Below are positions 16,973 through 26,748 of a DNA stretch of 64,000 bases, piece by piece. Position 1 is the first letter of the stretch. The number at the start of each line of letters is the position of its first letter. The position numbers were made by a program, and so were the translations under genes. The stretch comes from Nitrospira sp. (lineage in GTDB: Bacteria; Nitrospirota; Nitrospiria; Nitrospirales; Nitrospiraceae): assembly GCA_030692565.1 (NCBI GenBank), contig JAUYAO010000031.1, positions 1 to 64,000 on the forward strand, in the 5' to 3' direction. The notes under the pieces were generated by a model that was given only the letters and a program-made list of their open reading frames with translations, was not told the DNA's origin and did not search any database.

Positions 16973-17233
16973 TCACGAGCCAGATCCCTCCCGCGCCTTG
17001 CCGTCGCGATCAGGTCTCGTGGGTTGCGCCTGAAGAGTCCGCCGAGGACCTTGCGTCCGGCTGAGGGCAAGACGTTCCGGGCAAGGCTTATCGCAACCAG
17101 CATCGCACTCCAGACCAATGCGCTCAAGGCCGCCACAACTGCCGCCGATCGGATTGCGACCGACCAGTACACCCACCGCCATAGCCAGGATGGCAATACC
17201 CATAACGAGAAAAGTCACCAGGAAAATTGTCAT
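16973..17233 (-). CDS. nqrM: Na+-NQR maturation protein NqrM
   Basis: NqrM is needed to insert iron into the NqrD/NqrE site of the Na+-translocating NADH:quinone reductase. The 86-residue protein has one N-terminal membrane helix (FLVTFLVMGIAILAMAVGVLVG within the first 25 residues). The family pattern GRNPIGGSCGGLERIGLECDAGC follows, with four cysteines. The hydrophilic tail after about residue 55 is longer than usual and unlike the family. Its ATG overlaps the apbE stop by four bases. Confidence 0.85.
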   Translation of the reverse strand: MTIFLVTFLVMGIAILAMAVGVLVGRNPIGGSCGGLERIGLECDAGCDKPCPERLALSRTQGPRRTLQAQPTRPDRDGKAREGSGS

Positions 17234-18285
17234 GACAGCTCCTGTTTCCGGTAACGTTGGAAGGCGCAGCAGACGCGTTCCTCAAATTGTCCATCCCGTT
17301 CGATAACGAAGAGGACGGGAAGATTGAGTCGTTCGGCTATGGCCATGCCACGCTCAGGCCCCAACACTTGGAACGCGGTGGCCCAGGCATCGGCTCGCAT
17401 GCTGGTGTCCGCCAACACAGTTACCGAGACTAGATGATTATCAACCGGCCAGCCGGTTGCCGGATTGATGGTATGGGAGTAGCGTCGACCGGCAATTTCG
17501 AAAAAGTTGCGATAATCGCCCGATGTGGCGAGTGCGATGTCGCTGAGCGCCAGTACCGTGTGCACCGAACGTTCGCCCGGCAACGGTTTCTCAATCGCGA
17601 TCCGCCAGGGTGTATCTTGCTCCTTGAAGCCGCGTACCCGTAACTCGCCACCGATCTCAACCATATAATGTTCAATGCCGTGCGCGGTCATGAGTTCAGC
17701 AACTCGGTCCACACCGTACCCCTTAGCGATCCCGGAAAGATCCAGGAATACATCAGGGCGGTGCTTGCGTATCGCTGGGTGAGTCTCACGTAGTGTTACT
17801 TTATCGAGGCCGCTGCGCGTGCGCGCAGCGGCGATGTCGGTTTCAAGCGGGATGCGGTCAGGATGAAACTCCGGGCCGAAGCCCCACAGATTGACCAGGG
17901 GACCAACCGTGATGTCGAATGCGCCTTCGCTCTGGACCCCGATTTCGAGCGCAGCTTTGAGCACGGCAAGTAGCGAAGCGGATGTGGGAACCCAGTCGGT
18001 GGTGCGCAGACGGTTAAAGCGCGACAGTTCCGATTCCGGGTCATAGGTGGACATGGTGTGATTGATTTCGGCCAGCAATGCATCCACTTGGATTTGCATC
18101 GCCTTCAGTGTCGGAGTGTTCTGGGTGGGGTGGTATTTCACGTTGTAGGTGGTTCCCATTGTGGGACCACTCATGTGCAGCGCTTCGACAGGTGGCTCTG
18201 AGCGTAACAGGCCGAAGCCGGTACCGGCAGCCAGCAGAACGATCACGGCAATCACTGCACGAGGGCGTGGAATGGAGGGATGCAT
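17230..18285 (-). CDS. apbE: FAD:protein FMN transferase ApbE
   Basis: ApbE attaches FMN through a phosphoester bond to threonines in NqrB and NqrC. The 351-residue product has an N-terminal membrane/lipoprotein-type segment (AVIAVIVLLAAGTGFGLL), then SGPTMGTTYNVKY, the conserved FDITVGPLVNLWGFGP, LDLSGIAKGYGVDRVAELM and SHTINPATGWPVD. It sits between nqrF and nqrM, as expected for a dedicated maturation factor. Normal length. Confidence 0.95.
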   Translation of the reverse strand: MHPSIPRPRAVIAVIVLLAAGTGFGLLRSEPPVEALHMSGPTMGTTYNVKYHPTQNTPTLKAMQIQVDALLAEINHTMSTYDPESELSRFNRLRTTDWVPTSASLLAVLKAALEIGVQSEGAFDITVGPLVNLWGFGPEFHPDRIPLETDIAAARTRSGLDKVTLRETHPAIRKHRPDVFLDLSGIAKGYGVDRVAELMTAHGIEHYMVEIGGELRVRGFKEQDTPWRIAIEKPLPGERSVHTVLALSDIALATSGDYRNFFEIAGRRYSHTINPATGWPVDNHLVSVTVLADTSMRADAWATAFQVLGPERGMAIAERLNLPVLFVIERDGQFEERVCCAFQRYRKQELS

Positions 18286-18291
18286 GGCTGG

Positions 18292-19512
18292 TCATCCTCC
18301 GAAGTCATCGAGCATGATGTTTTCCCGCTCGACACCCAGATCCAACAGCATTTTGATCACGGCAGCATTCATCATCGGCGGTCCGCAGAGGTAGTACTCA
18401 CAGTCCTCTGGCGCCGGATGGGTCTTCAGATACTCATTATACAGCACGTTATGGATGAAGCCGGTATAGCCGCTCCACGCGTCCTCAGGGAGAGCATCGG
18501 ACAAGGCGACATGCCATTCGAAGTTGTCGTGCGCCGCGGCCAGCTTGTCGAAATCGTCGACATAGAACATCTCACGCTTCGATCGAGCCCCGTACCAGAA
18601 GGACATCTTGCGTGTGGTCTTGATGCGACCCAGCTGATCGAAAATATGCGAACGCATGGGTGCCATCCCTGCGCCACCACCGATGAATACCATCTCGTTG
18701 TTGGTCTCACGCGCAAAGAAGTCGCCAAACGGCCCGGAGATGGTGACCTTGTCTCCCGGTGTAAGTCCGAACAGGTAGGATGACATTTTACCCGGAGGCA
18801 CATTCTTGGTGCGCGGTGGGGGAGTGGCAATCCGAATATTGAGCATAATGATGCCACGCTCCTCAGGGTAATTGGCCATGGAGTAGGCGCGCTCGATCGG
18901 CTCATTGACCCTGGAAACAAGATCCCAGAGATTCAGCCGATCCCAGTCGTCGCGAAATCGTTCTTCGACGTCAAACTCCTTGAACGATTGCTCGTACGGC
19001 GGACATTGAATCTGGATGTACCCTCCGGCACGGAAATCGACATATTCATCCGGGGGAAGCTCCAGGACTAGTTCTTTGATGAAGGTCGCCACATTGTGGT
19101 TGGAGCGCACGGTGCAGTCCCATTTCTTGACACCGAACACCTCATCTGGAATCACGATCTTCATGTCCTGCTTGACCGCCACCTGACAGGAGAGACGGTA
19201 GCCCTCGCGCGCTTCACGCTTGGTGATATGCGAGGTTTCGGTCGGCAGAATGACCCCACCCCCTTCGAAGACCTTTACCCGGCACACGCCACAAGTACCG
19301 CCGCCGCCGCAGGCGGAACTGACAAAAATCCTGGCGTTGCTGAGCGCACCGAGCAGCTTGCCGCCAATCGGAGTCTCGATAAATTTCTTATCGTTGATCG
19401 TGATCGTGACATGGCCACTGGCTACCAGTTTGGAGCGCGCTGCCAGAATCAGGCCTACCAGAATGAGGACGATCCCGGTGAAAAAACTGACTCCCAGTAT
19501 GATCTCGATCAT
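18292..19512 (-). CDS. nqrF: Na+-NQR subunit F (NADH dehydrogenase, FAD and 2Fe-2S)
   Basis: The electron entry subunit of NQR. The 406-residue protein has one N-terminal membrane helix (about 3-26), a ferredoxin domain with Cys68, Cys74 and Cys77 in [12 protein letters not shown] plus Cys109, an FAD-binding segment ending [11 protein letters not shown], and NADH-binding [20 protein letters not shown]. It ends with the aromatic/acidic [10 protein letters not shown] tail seen in NqrF. It is directly followed by apbE, seven bases away. Confidence 0.97.
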   Translation of the reverse strand: MIEIILGVSFFTGIVLILVGLILAARSKLVASGHVTITINDKKFIETPIGGKLLGALSNARIFVSSACGGGGTCGVCRVKVFEGGGVILPTETSHITKREAREGYRLSCQVAVKQDMKIVIPDEVFGVKKWDCTVRSNHNVATFIKELVLELPPDEYVDFRAGGYIQIQCPPYEQSFKEFDVEERFRDDWDRLNLWDLVSRVNEPIERAYSMANYPEERGIIMLNIRIATPPPRTKNVPPGKMSSYLFGLTPGDKVTISGPFGDFFARETNNEMVFIGGGAGMAPMRSHIFDQLGRIKTTRKMSFWYGARSKREMFYVDDFDKLAAAHDNFEWHVALSDALPEDAWSGYTGFIHNVLYNEYLKTHPAPEDCEYYLCGPPMMNAAVIKMLLDLGVERENIMLDDFGG

Positions 19513-19531
19513 CCGAGGCCTCTCATCAGGC

Positions 19532-20140
19532 TCAGAGTTGAATTCCGGAAAAGGCCATGAACCCGAGGGCCATCAACCCCGCGGTGATGAATGCGACGCC
19601 CAGTCCCTGCAAACCATCGGGTATGTCGGAATACTTGAGCTTCTCACGCACCCCTGCCATCGCAGCGATCGCGACCGCCCACCCGACACCCGAGCCCAGA
19701 CCATAGGTGAGGCTCTCGCTAAAGGTATAGTCACGTTCGACCATAAACAGACTGCCTCCGAGAATGGCGCAGTTGACGGTAATGAGCGGCAAAAAAATCC
19801 CCAGCGAGTTGTGCAGTTTCGGGACATGCCGGTCGAGAAACATTTCCAGTACCTGGACGATCGCCGCAATGACACTGATGTAGCTGATGAGCCCAAGGAA
19901 ACTCAGATTCATATCAGAGAGCCCCGCCCACGCCAGCGCTCCATCACGTAGTAGAAACTGGTAGATAAGATTATTGACCGGCACGGACAACGCCTGCACG
20001 ACGATCACCGCGATGCCGAGTCCGAGCGCCGTGCTGATTTGCTTTGATACGGCAAGAAAAGTGCACATCCCGAGAAAAAACGTCAGCGCAAGATTCTCGA
20101 CGAAGACCGCGGTGATAAACAGATTGATCAGCTCTGTCAT
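19532..20140 (-). CDS. nqrE: Na+-NQR subunit E
   Basis: Membrane subunit of about 202 residues with six predicted helices, begins [24 protein letters not shown]. NqrE and NqrD together hold an intramembrane iron site with Cys ligands; the first helix Cys (GMCTFLAVS) and a second near [10 protein letters not shown] are present. Overlaps nqrD by four bases. Homologous to RnfA, but the whole operon identifies it as Nqr. Confidence 0.96.
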   Translation of the reverse strand: MTELINLFITAVFVENLALTFFLGMCTFLAVSKQISTALGLGIAVIVVQALSVPVNNLIYQFLLRDGALAWAGLSDMNLSFLGLISYISVIAAIVQVLEMFLDRHVPKLHNSLGIFLPLITVNCAILGGSLFMVERDYTFSESLTYGLGSGVGWAVAIAAMAGVREKLKYSDIPDGLQGLGVAFITAGLMALGFMAFSGIQL

Positions 20141-20802
20141 GAGGTCGCCTCGGGACGATGCGCGTGATAGATCCGGTATTCAGGTTCCTCGACTTGTGCC
20201 GGCTTCCAGGAGCGCACCACCCAAATGATCATGCCGATCAGGAAAAACGCACTCGGAGGCAGTAGCAACAAGCCGTTTGGCACATACCACCCGCCATCCC
20301 GTTCAAGCAGGAGTATCGGATACCCGAACAGGGAACCGGACCCCAAGAGCTCGCGTACGGTACCGACTGCCAGTAACAGTGCGCTATAGCCCAGGCCGTT
20401 GCCGAGGCCATCGAGGAGGCTTGGGAGAGGCGGATGTTTCATCGCATAGGCTTCAGCGCGTCCCATGACGATACAATTGGTGATAATCAACCCGACGAAT
20501 ACCGACAGGTCCTTGCTGATTGCGAACGCGAAGGCTTTGAGGAACTGATCGGTGACGATGACCAGCGAAGAAATAATGGTCATCTGCACGATGATGCGGA
20601 CGCTGCTCGGGATATGGTTGCGGATCACACTGATGGCGGCATTGGAGAGGGCGGTCACGACTGTCAGGGCGATGCACATAGTGACCGTGGTTGAGAGTTT
20701 CGACGTCACGGCCAGCGCCGAGCAAATCCCCAGGACCTGCAGGATGATCGGGTTATTGTCAACGATCGGGTCGAAAATAATTTTGCGATGCTGGTACGAC
20801 AT
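20137..20802 (-). CDS. nqrD: Na+-NQR subunit D
   Basis: Polytopic subunit of 221 residues homologous to RnfE. Conserved stretches are [21 protein letters not shown] near the start and [20 protein letters not shown], both containing the cysteines that coordinate the NqrD/E iron centre. It lies between nqrC (5 bases) and nqrE (4-base overlap), giving the standard nqrABCDEF order. Confidence 0.96.
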   Translation of the reverse strand: MSYQHRKIIFDPIVDNNPIILQVLGICSALAVTSKLSTTVTMCIALTVVTALSNAAISVIRNHIPSSVRIIVQMTIISSLVIVTDQFLKAFAFAISKDLSVFVGLIITNCIVMGRAEAYAMKHPPLPSLLDGLGNGLGYSALLLAVGTVRELLGSGSLFGYPILLLERDGGWYVPNGLLLLPPSAFFLIGMIIWVVRSWKPAQVEEPEYRIYHAHRPEATS

Positions 20803-20807
20803 GAGAG

Positions 20808-21617
20808 TTAGCTCCTTTCGTGACGCAAACGGGACAGGTACGGCCCGTAGCCTTTGTCGCTCAGCCAGAATTTCAGCAAATTCTCCACGCCTCGTGAGGT
20901 GATGGTGGCGCCGGCGAGTGCGTCGACCTGGTGCTGGGCTTCGGGTGTGGACCTGTCAATCGAGCCCCTCACCAGTTCAACCTGAACCTTCCATTCATTG
21001 TCGAATAGGACTTTGCCCTCCCATTGCGCGCGCCACCTGGGATTGTCGATTTCCCCCCCTAGTCCCGGGGTTTCGGCATGCTGATAGAATCGGAGCCCCT
21101 GAACCGTTCGCAAATCCCCCTCAAGCGCAAGAAACCCGTACATGGTGGACCAGAGCCCGTAGCCGTACACCGGCAGAATCAGTTTCTTCAACTCGCCGTT
21201 GGCGCCGACAATCCGATAGACCGGCAGATAGCGCGGTTCTCGCCTGATCCCCGCCACATCCTCTCGGCGGGTGAGTTCGCTGGAGATCTCGGGATCCTTT
21301 CCGGCCTTGACGATATTAAAGGTGTCAGGATCGATCCCCTTCACCTCGTCACCGGTTGCCAGTTCGACCATGCGCGCGTCAATCCGTTTCAGCGCTTGTT
21401 CTTCCGTCAACCCCTCCTTGAGCAGGCCGGAGACCGCAATCACATTCCGTATGAGGTCGGCCTTCTGATTCGTTTCCTGAATCGGTCGAAGGAGCACCGC
21501 CGCGCCGGCGACCACCACCGAGCAGACCAGACAGACGACAAGCGTCACCAGCAGCGTTCTGCTCGCACTTTCGACTGGCGCAGCGGATACGGCGGAATCT
21601 GATTCAGGCGCGGACAT
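20808..21617 (-). CDS. nqrC: Na+-NQR subunit C (covalent FMN)
   Basis: Periplasmic flavoprotein subunit, 269 residues, with one N-terminal membrane helix ([22 protein letters not shown]). The flavinylation motif is in [15 protein letters not shown] (about residue 240), where the second threonine of the S/A-GAT-x-T consensus carries FMN attached by ApbE. It overlaps the end of nqrB by 14 bases. Confidence 0.96.
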   Translation of the reverse strand: MSAPESDSAVSAAPVESASRTLLVTLVVCLVCSVVVAGAAVLLRPIQETNQKADLIRNVIAVSGLLKEGLTEEQALKRIDARMVELATGDEVKGIDPDTFNIVKAGKDPEISSELTRREDVAGIRREPRYLPVYRIVGANGELKKLILPVYGYGLWSTMYGFLALEGDLRTVQGLRFYQHAETPGLGGEIDNPRWRAQWEGKVLFDNEWKVQVELVRGSIDRSTPEAQHQVDALAGATITSRGVENLLKFWLSDKGYGPYLSRLRHERS

Positions 21618-22818
21618 GGCGGCGTAGCCTCCGTCGGATGTTCAGCTGGACGACCGCATAATCGATCAGGGGCGCAAACACATTGGCAAACAAAATCGTG
21701 AGCATCACGCCTTCAGGAAATGCTGGGTTCGCCACGCGGATCAGCACGGTCATGGCTCCGATCAGAATGCCGAAGACCCAGCGCCCGGCACTCGTCATGG
21801 CGGCCGACACCGGATCGGTGGCCATGAAGACCATGCCGAAGGCAAACCCACCCAGCACCAGGTGCCAGTACCAGGGCATTGCCACCATGGGATTGGTGTC
21901 GCTGCCGACAAGATTGAACAGGAGCGAGGCCCCGACCATTCCCAGAAAGACCCCGACGATAATGCGCCAAGAACCGACCCCAGTATAGATCAGGAACGCC
22001 GCGCCGAGCAGACAGGCGAGGGTGGAAGTCTCTCCCATGGAGCCCGGCATCAGGCCGATAAAGGCATTCCACCAGGTCACGCCTCCGCGGATGATCTCCT
22101 CTACGCCGCCAACTTTACCAAGGCTGAGCGCGGTCGCGCCGGAATAGCCATCCACCGCCACCCACACCCGGTCACCGGAGATTTCGGCGGGATAGGCGAA
22201 AAACAGAAACGCCCGCGCGGTCAGGGCGGGATTGAGAAAATTCTTGCCGGTCCCGCCGAAGATCTCTTTGCCGAGTACCACGCCGAAGCTAATCCCGATG
22301 GCGACCATCCAGAGCGGCATATTGGGTGGCAGCGTCAGCGTGAAGAGCATGGAGGTGACCAGAAAGCCTTCATTGATCTCTTTCTGACGCACCGTGGCAA
22401 AGACCGTTTCCCAGACACCGCCGACGATTAAGGTCGTCAGATAGATCGGCAGAAAATACAAGAAGCCATGGACCGTATTGGCAAGAATACTGCCGGCATC
22501 AAAACCGATATGAAGCGCCGCCAGCAGGTCATAACGCCAGCCAGTCTTGGCCATCCCCATCTTTGCGAGTGCCAGATTAGCCTGATAGCCGGTATTGAAC
22601 CAGCTCCACAGGATGCAGGGAATCAGCGCCACCACCACATACACCATCAATCTCTTCAGATCGATGCCATCCCGCACATGAGGCGCGGTGTGCGTGGTCT
22701 CGGGAGAGGAATACAGAAACACATCGACCATCTCAAAGACGGGATAGTACTTTTCAAACCGGCCGCCCTTGGCAAACAGAGGCCTGAGACGATCAAGATA
22801 GCGTTTCATGCCTGCCAT
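21604..22818 (-). CDS. nqrB: Na+-NQR subunit B (covalent FMN, riboflavin, Na+ channel)
   Basis: The large membrane subunit and likely Na+ path. The 404-residue protein has ten hydrophobic segments. [15 protein letters not shown] (about residue 230) holds the threonine that ApbE flavinylates, and the conserved [17 protein letters not shown] precedes it. The ATG overlaps the nqrA stop as TGATG; a second in-frame Met four codons on ([10 protein letters not shown]) could also be the start. Confidence 0.96.
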   Translation of the reverse strand: MAGMKRYLDRLRPLFAKGGRFEKYYPVFEMVDVFLYSSPETTHTAPHVRDGIDLKRLMVYVVVALIPCILWSWFNTGYQANLALAKMGMAKTGWRYDLLAALHIGFDAGSILANTVHGFLYFLPIYLTTLIVGGVWETVFATVRQKEINEGFLVTSMLFTLTLPPNMPLWMVAIGISFGVVLGKEIFGGTGKNFLNPALTARAFLFFAYPAEISGDRVWVAVDGYSGATALSLGKVGGVEEIIRGGVTWWNAFIGLMPGSMGETSTLACLLGAAFLIYTGVGSWRIIVGVFLGMVGASLLFNLVGSDTNPMVAMPWYWHLVLGGFAFGMVFMATDPVSAAMTSAGRWVFGILIGAMTVLIRVANPAFPEGVMLTILFANVFAPLIDYAVVQLNIRRRLRRHVRA

Positions 22819-24176
22819 CAGCCTTCTCTCTCAATCTGGCTCAGCACGCTCCGCAGCACCGGCCCGTAGTCGTTCTTGCCCACGCACACGAAGGAGCACA
22901 AGGCGAGGTCTTCCTCGTCCAATTCCATGCAGCCCAGCTTTTGTGCCATATCGGTATCGCCCACAAGCAGGTAGCGCAACAGTTGCGTCGGTAGGATGTC
23001 CAGGGGCATGACATCCTCGAAGGTGCCAAAAGGCACCATGGCGCGTGGGCTCCCGTTTTGGCTGGTCGTGAAAGGAAATGCTTCCCCGCGGTGACGGAAA
23101 AGACTCGACAGCATGACGTTGGTCTGGGAGTATTTCCTCCGCCCAGGCGAGAGCCAGCCCATGAACTCTCGTTCCGTTCCCTCTTTAAGCACGCACACCT
23201 GCAGATGATGGCGTCCCAGATAGGACGACCAGTCGACTGCGTGTCGCCCTGACCAGATCGAGCCGGAGATGACACGGTGCTCACCGCCTTGAAGCTCACC
23301 CTCAACCAGTTCCTCGATGCAGGCGCCGAGCCGGGTGCGCAACACACGCGGCTGTTTAACCTGGGGGCCGCCTAGCGCCACGATGCGTTCGGTCCATAAC
23401 CGGCCACTGGTAAACAGTTTGCCGATAGCAATCACTTCTTGGTAGTTGAGGTGCCAGACGGTCTTGCGTGTGTCTACCGGTTCAATGAAATGAATGTGCG
23501 TCCCCGCTAGACCGGCTGGGTGGGGACCTCCAAACCTCGCCTGGTGCAGTTGGTCCAGACCCTGCGGAAGTGGCAGTTCGGCTTCGGGTGACGTGCACAC
23601 CCAAAGCGGCATGGTGCCTAGGCGCGAAAGCACCGTCAGGCCATGGACGAACGACTCAGCCTCTGCAGTAATAATTGGAACAGGATCGGCGGCCAGCGGG
23701 TTGCTGTCCATCGCCGTCACGAAGATGGCGGCCGGACGGGTGGACGGGTCGGGGATCTTGCTATAGGGACGCGTGCGTAACGTCACCCACAGACCCGAGG
23801 CCAAAAGATTGTCCACAACCTGCGCTTCAGTCAAGCTGGCCAGTTGATGGGCACCGTACGCAGTGAAGGGCTCCTCGTCTTCGGTTTCGTCAAGTCGGAT
23901 GATGACTGACTGGAGCATGCGTTCAGCTCCACGCCTGATGGCAATCACCTCGCCGGCACCCGGAGCAGTGATGCGCACGCCGGGTAGCTTCTTGTGCTCA
24001 AACAGCGATTGGCCAATCCTGACCTTGTCCCCTTCGGCTACCCGCATGCCGGGTTTGAGATCTAGATGATCCATGCCCAGAACGGCAACGTGGCGGACCG
24101 GTTTGGCTACATGGACACGCTGCTCCGGTTTCCCGCTGACCGGCAGATCCAACCCTTTTTTGATTCTGACAATCAT
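22818..24176 (-). CDS. nqrA: Na+-NQR subunit A
   Basis: Cytoplasmic, quinone-associated subunit, 452 residues. The start at 24176 gives the canonical [17 protein letters not shown]; the frame is open upstream but without similarity. Other family stretches are [20 protein letters not shown] and the C-terminal [19 protein letters not shown]. First gene of the nqr operon. The 282 bases upstream hold no gene and presumably the promoter, but I could not pick out convincing -35/-10 boxes. Confidence 0.96.
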   Translation of the reverse strand: MIVRIKKGLDLPVSGKPEQRVHVAKPVRHVAVLGMDHLDLKPGMRVAEGDKVRIGQSLFEHKKLPGVRITAPGAGEVIAIRRGAERMLQSVIIRLDETEDEEPFTAYGAHQLASLTEAQVVDNLLASGLWVTLRTRPYSKIPDPSTRPAAIFVTAMDSNPLAADPVPIITAEAESFVHGLTVLSRLGTMPLWVCTSPEAELPLPQGLDQLHQARFGGPHPAGLAGTHIHFIEPVDTRKTVWHLNYQEVIAIGKLFTSGRLWTERIVALGGPQVKQPRVLRTRLGACIEELVEGELQGGEHRVISGSIWSGRHAVDWSSYLGRHHLQVCVLKEGTEREFMGWLSPGRRKYSQTNVMLSSLFRHRGEAFPFTTSQNGSPRAMVPFGTFEDVMPLDILPTQLLRYLLVGDTDMAQKLGCMELDEEDLALCSFVCVGKNDYGPVLRSVLSQIEREG

Positions 24177-24458
24177 AGAAGTTGTGATTGAATTAAAACT
24201 GTCGCGATGCATTGATTTGACCAACCTTATGTGAACGGTCAGTTTTCATGATTCGAGTTGGTGTACACAAACAGCGGGGTTGAGGATGGAAGCGCCTTGT
24301 GTCTGTAAGTTCCAACTGTCTTTCATCGGAAATCCATCTTCGTTTCGGATGTACCTCCAGGGACGACCGCCGGGGATGACAGCAGGCAGAATAGCGACCG
24401 CAGTCCGCCTCACACCATCTCACGGGTTCCTTCTCTTTGTTCCTATCGTCTCACCATC

Positions 24459-24875
24459 TCAGGAGCTGATGTATTGTTTAAGCTGCTGGATGAGCGTTTC
24501 CTTTTCGTCGATCAGGAGCGCTGCCATATCGCGCAAGGAGACGATACCAATGAACTTGTCCCCTTCAAAGACCAGCAGGTGGCGGCATTGATGTTCCTTC
24601 ATGAGATCCAAGCAGGTGGCGGCAGTGTCGTTGGGGCTGACTTTGATGGGGTCGCGGGCTTTCACATCCTTGATCAGGACCTTTCCCGGGTCCTTCCCCT
24701 TCCCGACCACGTTCATCATCAACTCACGCTCCGTGAACAGCCCGCAAATGCCGGAAGCACCGGTAAGTACCACGGACCCGATGAATTCCTCAGTCATAAG
24801 TTGAACGGCATCAAACACGGATCTGTTTTCATCGATGGTGGCTACTCGCTTTACAATTTGCGTTGCGATCGTCAT
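24459..24875 (-). CDS. Two-CBS-domain protein
   Basis: A 138-residue protein made only of a CBS pair (Bateman module), which usually senses adenine nucleotides or NAD derivatives. Repeats are visible at about 8-60 (VFDAVQLMTEEFIGSVVLTG...GLFTERELM) and 70-125 (TAATCLDLMKEHQCRHLLVFEGDKFIGIVSLRDM). The ATG at 24875 has a GGAGG site ten bases upstream. The frame is open further, but that part is the decayed hydG fragment. It sits between pntB and nqrA, so a regulatory role towards either complex is possible but only inferred. Confidence 0.88.
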   Translation of the reverse strand: MTIATQIVKRVATIDENRSVFDAVQLMTEEFIGSVVLTGASGICGLFTERELMMNVVGKGKDPGKVLIKDVKARDPIKVSPNDTAATCLDLMKEHQCRHLLVFEGDKFIGIVSLRDMAALLIDEKETLIQQLKQYISS

Positions 24876-24920
24876 GGCTGCATTTCCTCCTGTTACAATC
24901 CTTCCCGTCATCGTAAGATC

Positions 24921-25054
24921 GAGACATAGATCGCGGTCGCCGGAATCCCGTGTTGCATGAAGAATAGACCAGGTCGTGCGCGTCTTCACCCCGTGCAGAA
25001 TCTTCACGGCTCCATACTGGGTGCGCCAAGGGCGTCATCATGGCTCCCTATTGA
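24921..25054 (-). pseudogene. Decayed fragment of a second hydG gene
   Basis: Three short blocks match the intact hydG in order and orientation: 24921-24963 to 16208-16250 (about 38 of 43 bases), 24965-25027 to 16442-16505 (about 58 of 64) and 25028-25054 to 16931-16957 (26 of 27). The last includes the start codon and ribosome-binding site. Two internal deletions (about 190 and 425 bases) and loss of the 3' end have reduced the gene to 134 bases. It begins 15 bases after the pntB stop. Confidence 0.9.
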
Positions 25055-25069
25055 CTGGGCCAGAACTCA

Positions 25070-26458
25070 TCAGCCTTCTCTCAATACTTTCAGGACGGCT
25101 TGCACCATCTCTCGGCCATCGCCGAACAACATAATTGTCTTGTTCGCGGCGAACAAGGGATTGGGGATGCCCGCGAAGCCAGGACTCAGGCTGCGCTTAA
25201 TCACCACGGCGGTTCTCGCCTTGTCCACATCGAGGATCGGCATGCCGGCAATGGGGCTCGTGGGGTCGGTCCGTGCCAGTGGATTCACCACATCGTTCGC
25301 GCCGATAACGAGCGCGACATCCGTTTGTTCGAACATGGGATTGCTCTCGTCGAGATCTTTGAGCAACTCATACGGAACGTTCGCCTCCGCCAGCAGCACG
25401 TTCATATGTCCCGGCATACGTCCCGCCACCGGATGGATGGCGAATTCGACCTCAATGCCGCGTCCGCGCAACAGTTCGGCGAGGTGCGCCACGCTATGCT
25501 GGGCCTGGGAGACGGCCATCCCATAACCAGGCACGATCACCACCCGGCGCGCGGCCTCGAAGAGCACGGCGACTTCTTCCGGCGAACCGGCTTTCACCCG
25601 CCCCGTATAGATCTCCTCATCCTGCCCGCCCTGTTTCGCAGGCGGGGCGCTTCCCACCATCACATCCACCAGCGATCGGTTCATGGCTCGACACATGATC
25701 TGCGTGAGAATGAATCCCGACGCGCCCACCAGCGACCCGGCAATAATCAACACGTTATTGTTGAGCACAAAGCCTGTCGCAGCCGCGGCGAGCCCGGAAC
25801 AGGAATTGAGCAAGGCAATGATCACCGGCATGTCGGCCCCCCCAACCGGCAGCACGAACAACAACCCGAGCAACGACGAGACGGCCACGACGAGCCAGTA
25901 GGCGGCATGAGGTTCAGGTGTCAGCAAGAGCCAGAGTCCGAGTCCTCCAGCGGCGATGGCCAGTCCGGCGTTGATCGCGTATTGGCCGGGAAACCGAACG
26001 GCGCTCTCGGTGATGAGCGCTTGCAACTTGGCAAAGGCCACGAGACTGCCCCAGAACGTCACCGCGCCGATCACACCGGAGGCGACCGCGGCCACGGTGA
26101 AATGGCTGAGTGTCGCGACGGCCCCATCCTGGTTCTCCAGCAACCCGGCTCCGGCCACAAGGACAGACGCGCCGCCGCCTAATCCGTTCAGGATCGCGAC
26201 CATTTGCGGCATGGCGGTCATCTGGATCTTCAGCGCCAGCGTCGCGCCGATGACCGATCCGATCAACAGCGCGATGGCGATCGTCTGGAACCCCAGAATG
26301 CGCTGGTCGAACAGCGTCAGCGCGACGGCCAGGAGCATTCCCAGCGAGCCCAACACATTTCCACGCGCCGCCGTGCGCGGATGCGCGAGCCCCTTCAGCC
26401 CCACCACAAAGAGGGCCGAGGCGCCCAGGTAGCCGAGATTGATGAGTGCGGCGTTCAT
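25070..26458 (-). CDS. pntB: NAD(P) transhydrogenase beta subunit PntB
   Basis: Membrane and NADP(H)-binding subunit of the proton-translocating transhydrogenase, which exchanges hydride between NADH and NADP+. The start at 26458 (MNAALINLGYLGAS) gives 462 residues with about nine hydrophobic helices. The C-terminal dIII domain follows, with VVIVPGYGMAVSQAQH (about 300), MPGHMNVLLAEANVPY and the end KTIMLFGDGREMVQ. It overlaps pntAB by four bases. The frame is open upstream but has no similarity there. Confidence 0.95.
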   Translation of the reverse strand: MNAALINLGYLGASALFVVGLKGLAHPRTAARGNVLGSLGMLLAVALTLFDQRILGFQTIAIALLIGSVIGATLALKIQMTAMPQMVAILNGLGGGASVLVAGAGLLENQDGAVATLSHFTVAAVASGVIGAVTFWGSLVAFAKLQALITESAVRFPGQYAINAGLAIAAGGLGLWLLLTPEPHAAYWLVVAVSSLLGLLFVLPVGGADMPVIIALLNSCSGLAAAATGFVLNNNVLIIAGSLVGASGFILTQIMCRAMNRSLVDVMVGSAPPAKQGGQDEEIYTGRVKAGSPEEVAVLFEAARRVVIVPGYGMAVSQAQHSVAHLAELLRGRGIEVEFAIHPVAGRMPGHMNVLLAEANVPYELLKDLDESNPMFEQTDVALVIGANDVVNPLARTDPTSPIAGMPILDVDKARTAVVIKRSLSPGFAGIPNPLFAANKTIMLFGDGREMVQAVLKVLREG

Positions 26459-26748
26459 GGTACCCTCTTTGGGCGAGGTCTGAACATCGCGAGCATCCGA
26501 TGCGTCACGAGAAACCCGCCCACCACATTGATCGTGGCGAAGACCACGGCGACAAATCCCAGCGCGCTCATGAGGATATCTTGTTCGGACCCGGCAGCCA
26601 GCAGCGCCCCGACGAGCGTAATTCCCGAAATCGCGTTCGCGCCGGACATGAGCGGCGTATGGAGCGTGGGCGGCACTTTCGTGATGATTTCGAATCCCGC
26701 AAAGAGGGCCAGCACGAAAATCGTCAACCCGATCACGGCGGTCTCCAT
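26455..26748 (-). CDS. pntAB: NAD(P) transhydrogenase alpha subunit part 2 (membrane part)
   Basis: A 97-residue membrane protein with three hydrophobic helices, corresponding to the C-terminal membrane part of E. coli PntA. Conserved segments are GFEIITKVPPTLHTPLMSGANAISGI and VFATINVVGGFLVTHRML. The ATG shares a base with the pntAA stop (TGATG); a GTG one codon earlier is also possible. The split alpha subunit (AA, AB, B) matches the three-subunit enzyme known from Rhodospirillum. Confidence 0.94.
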   Translation of the reverse strand: METAVIGLTIFVLALFAGFEIITKVPPTLHTPLMSGANAISGITLVGALLAAGSEQDILMSALGFVAVVFATINVVGGFLVTHRMLAMFRPRPKRVP

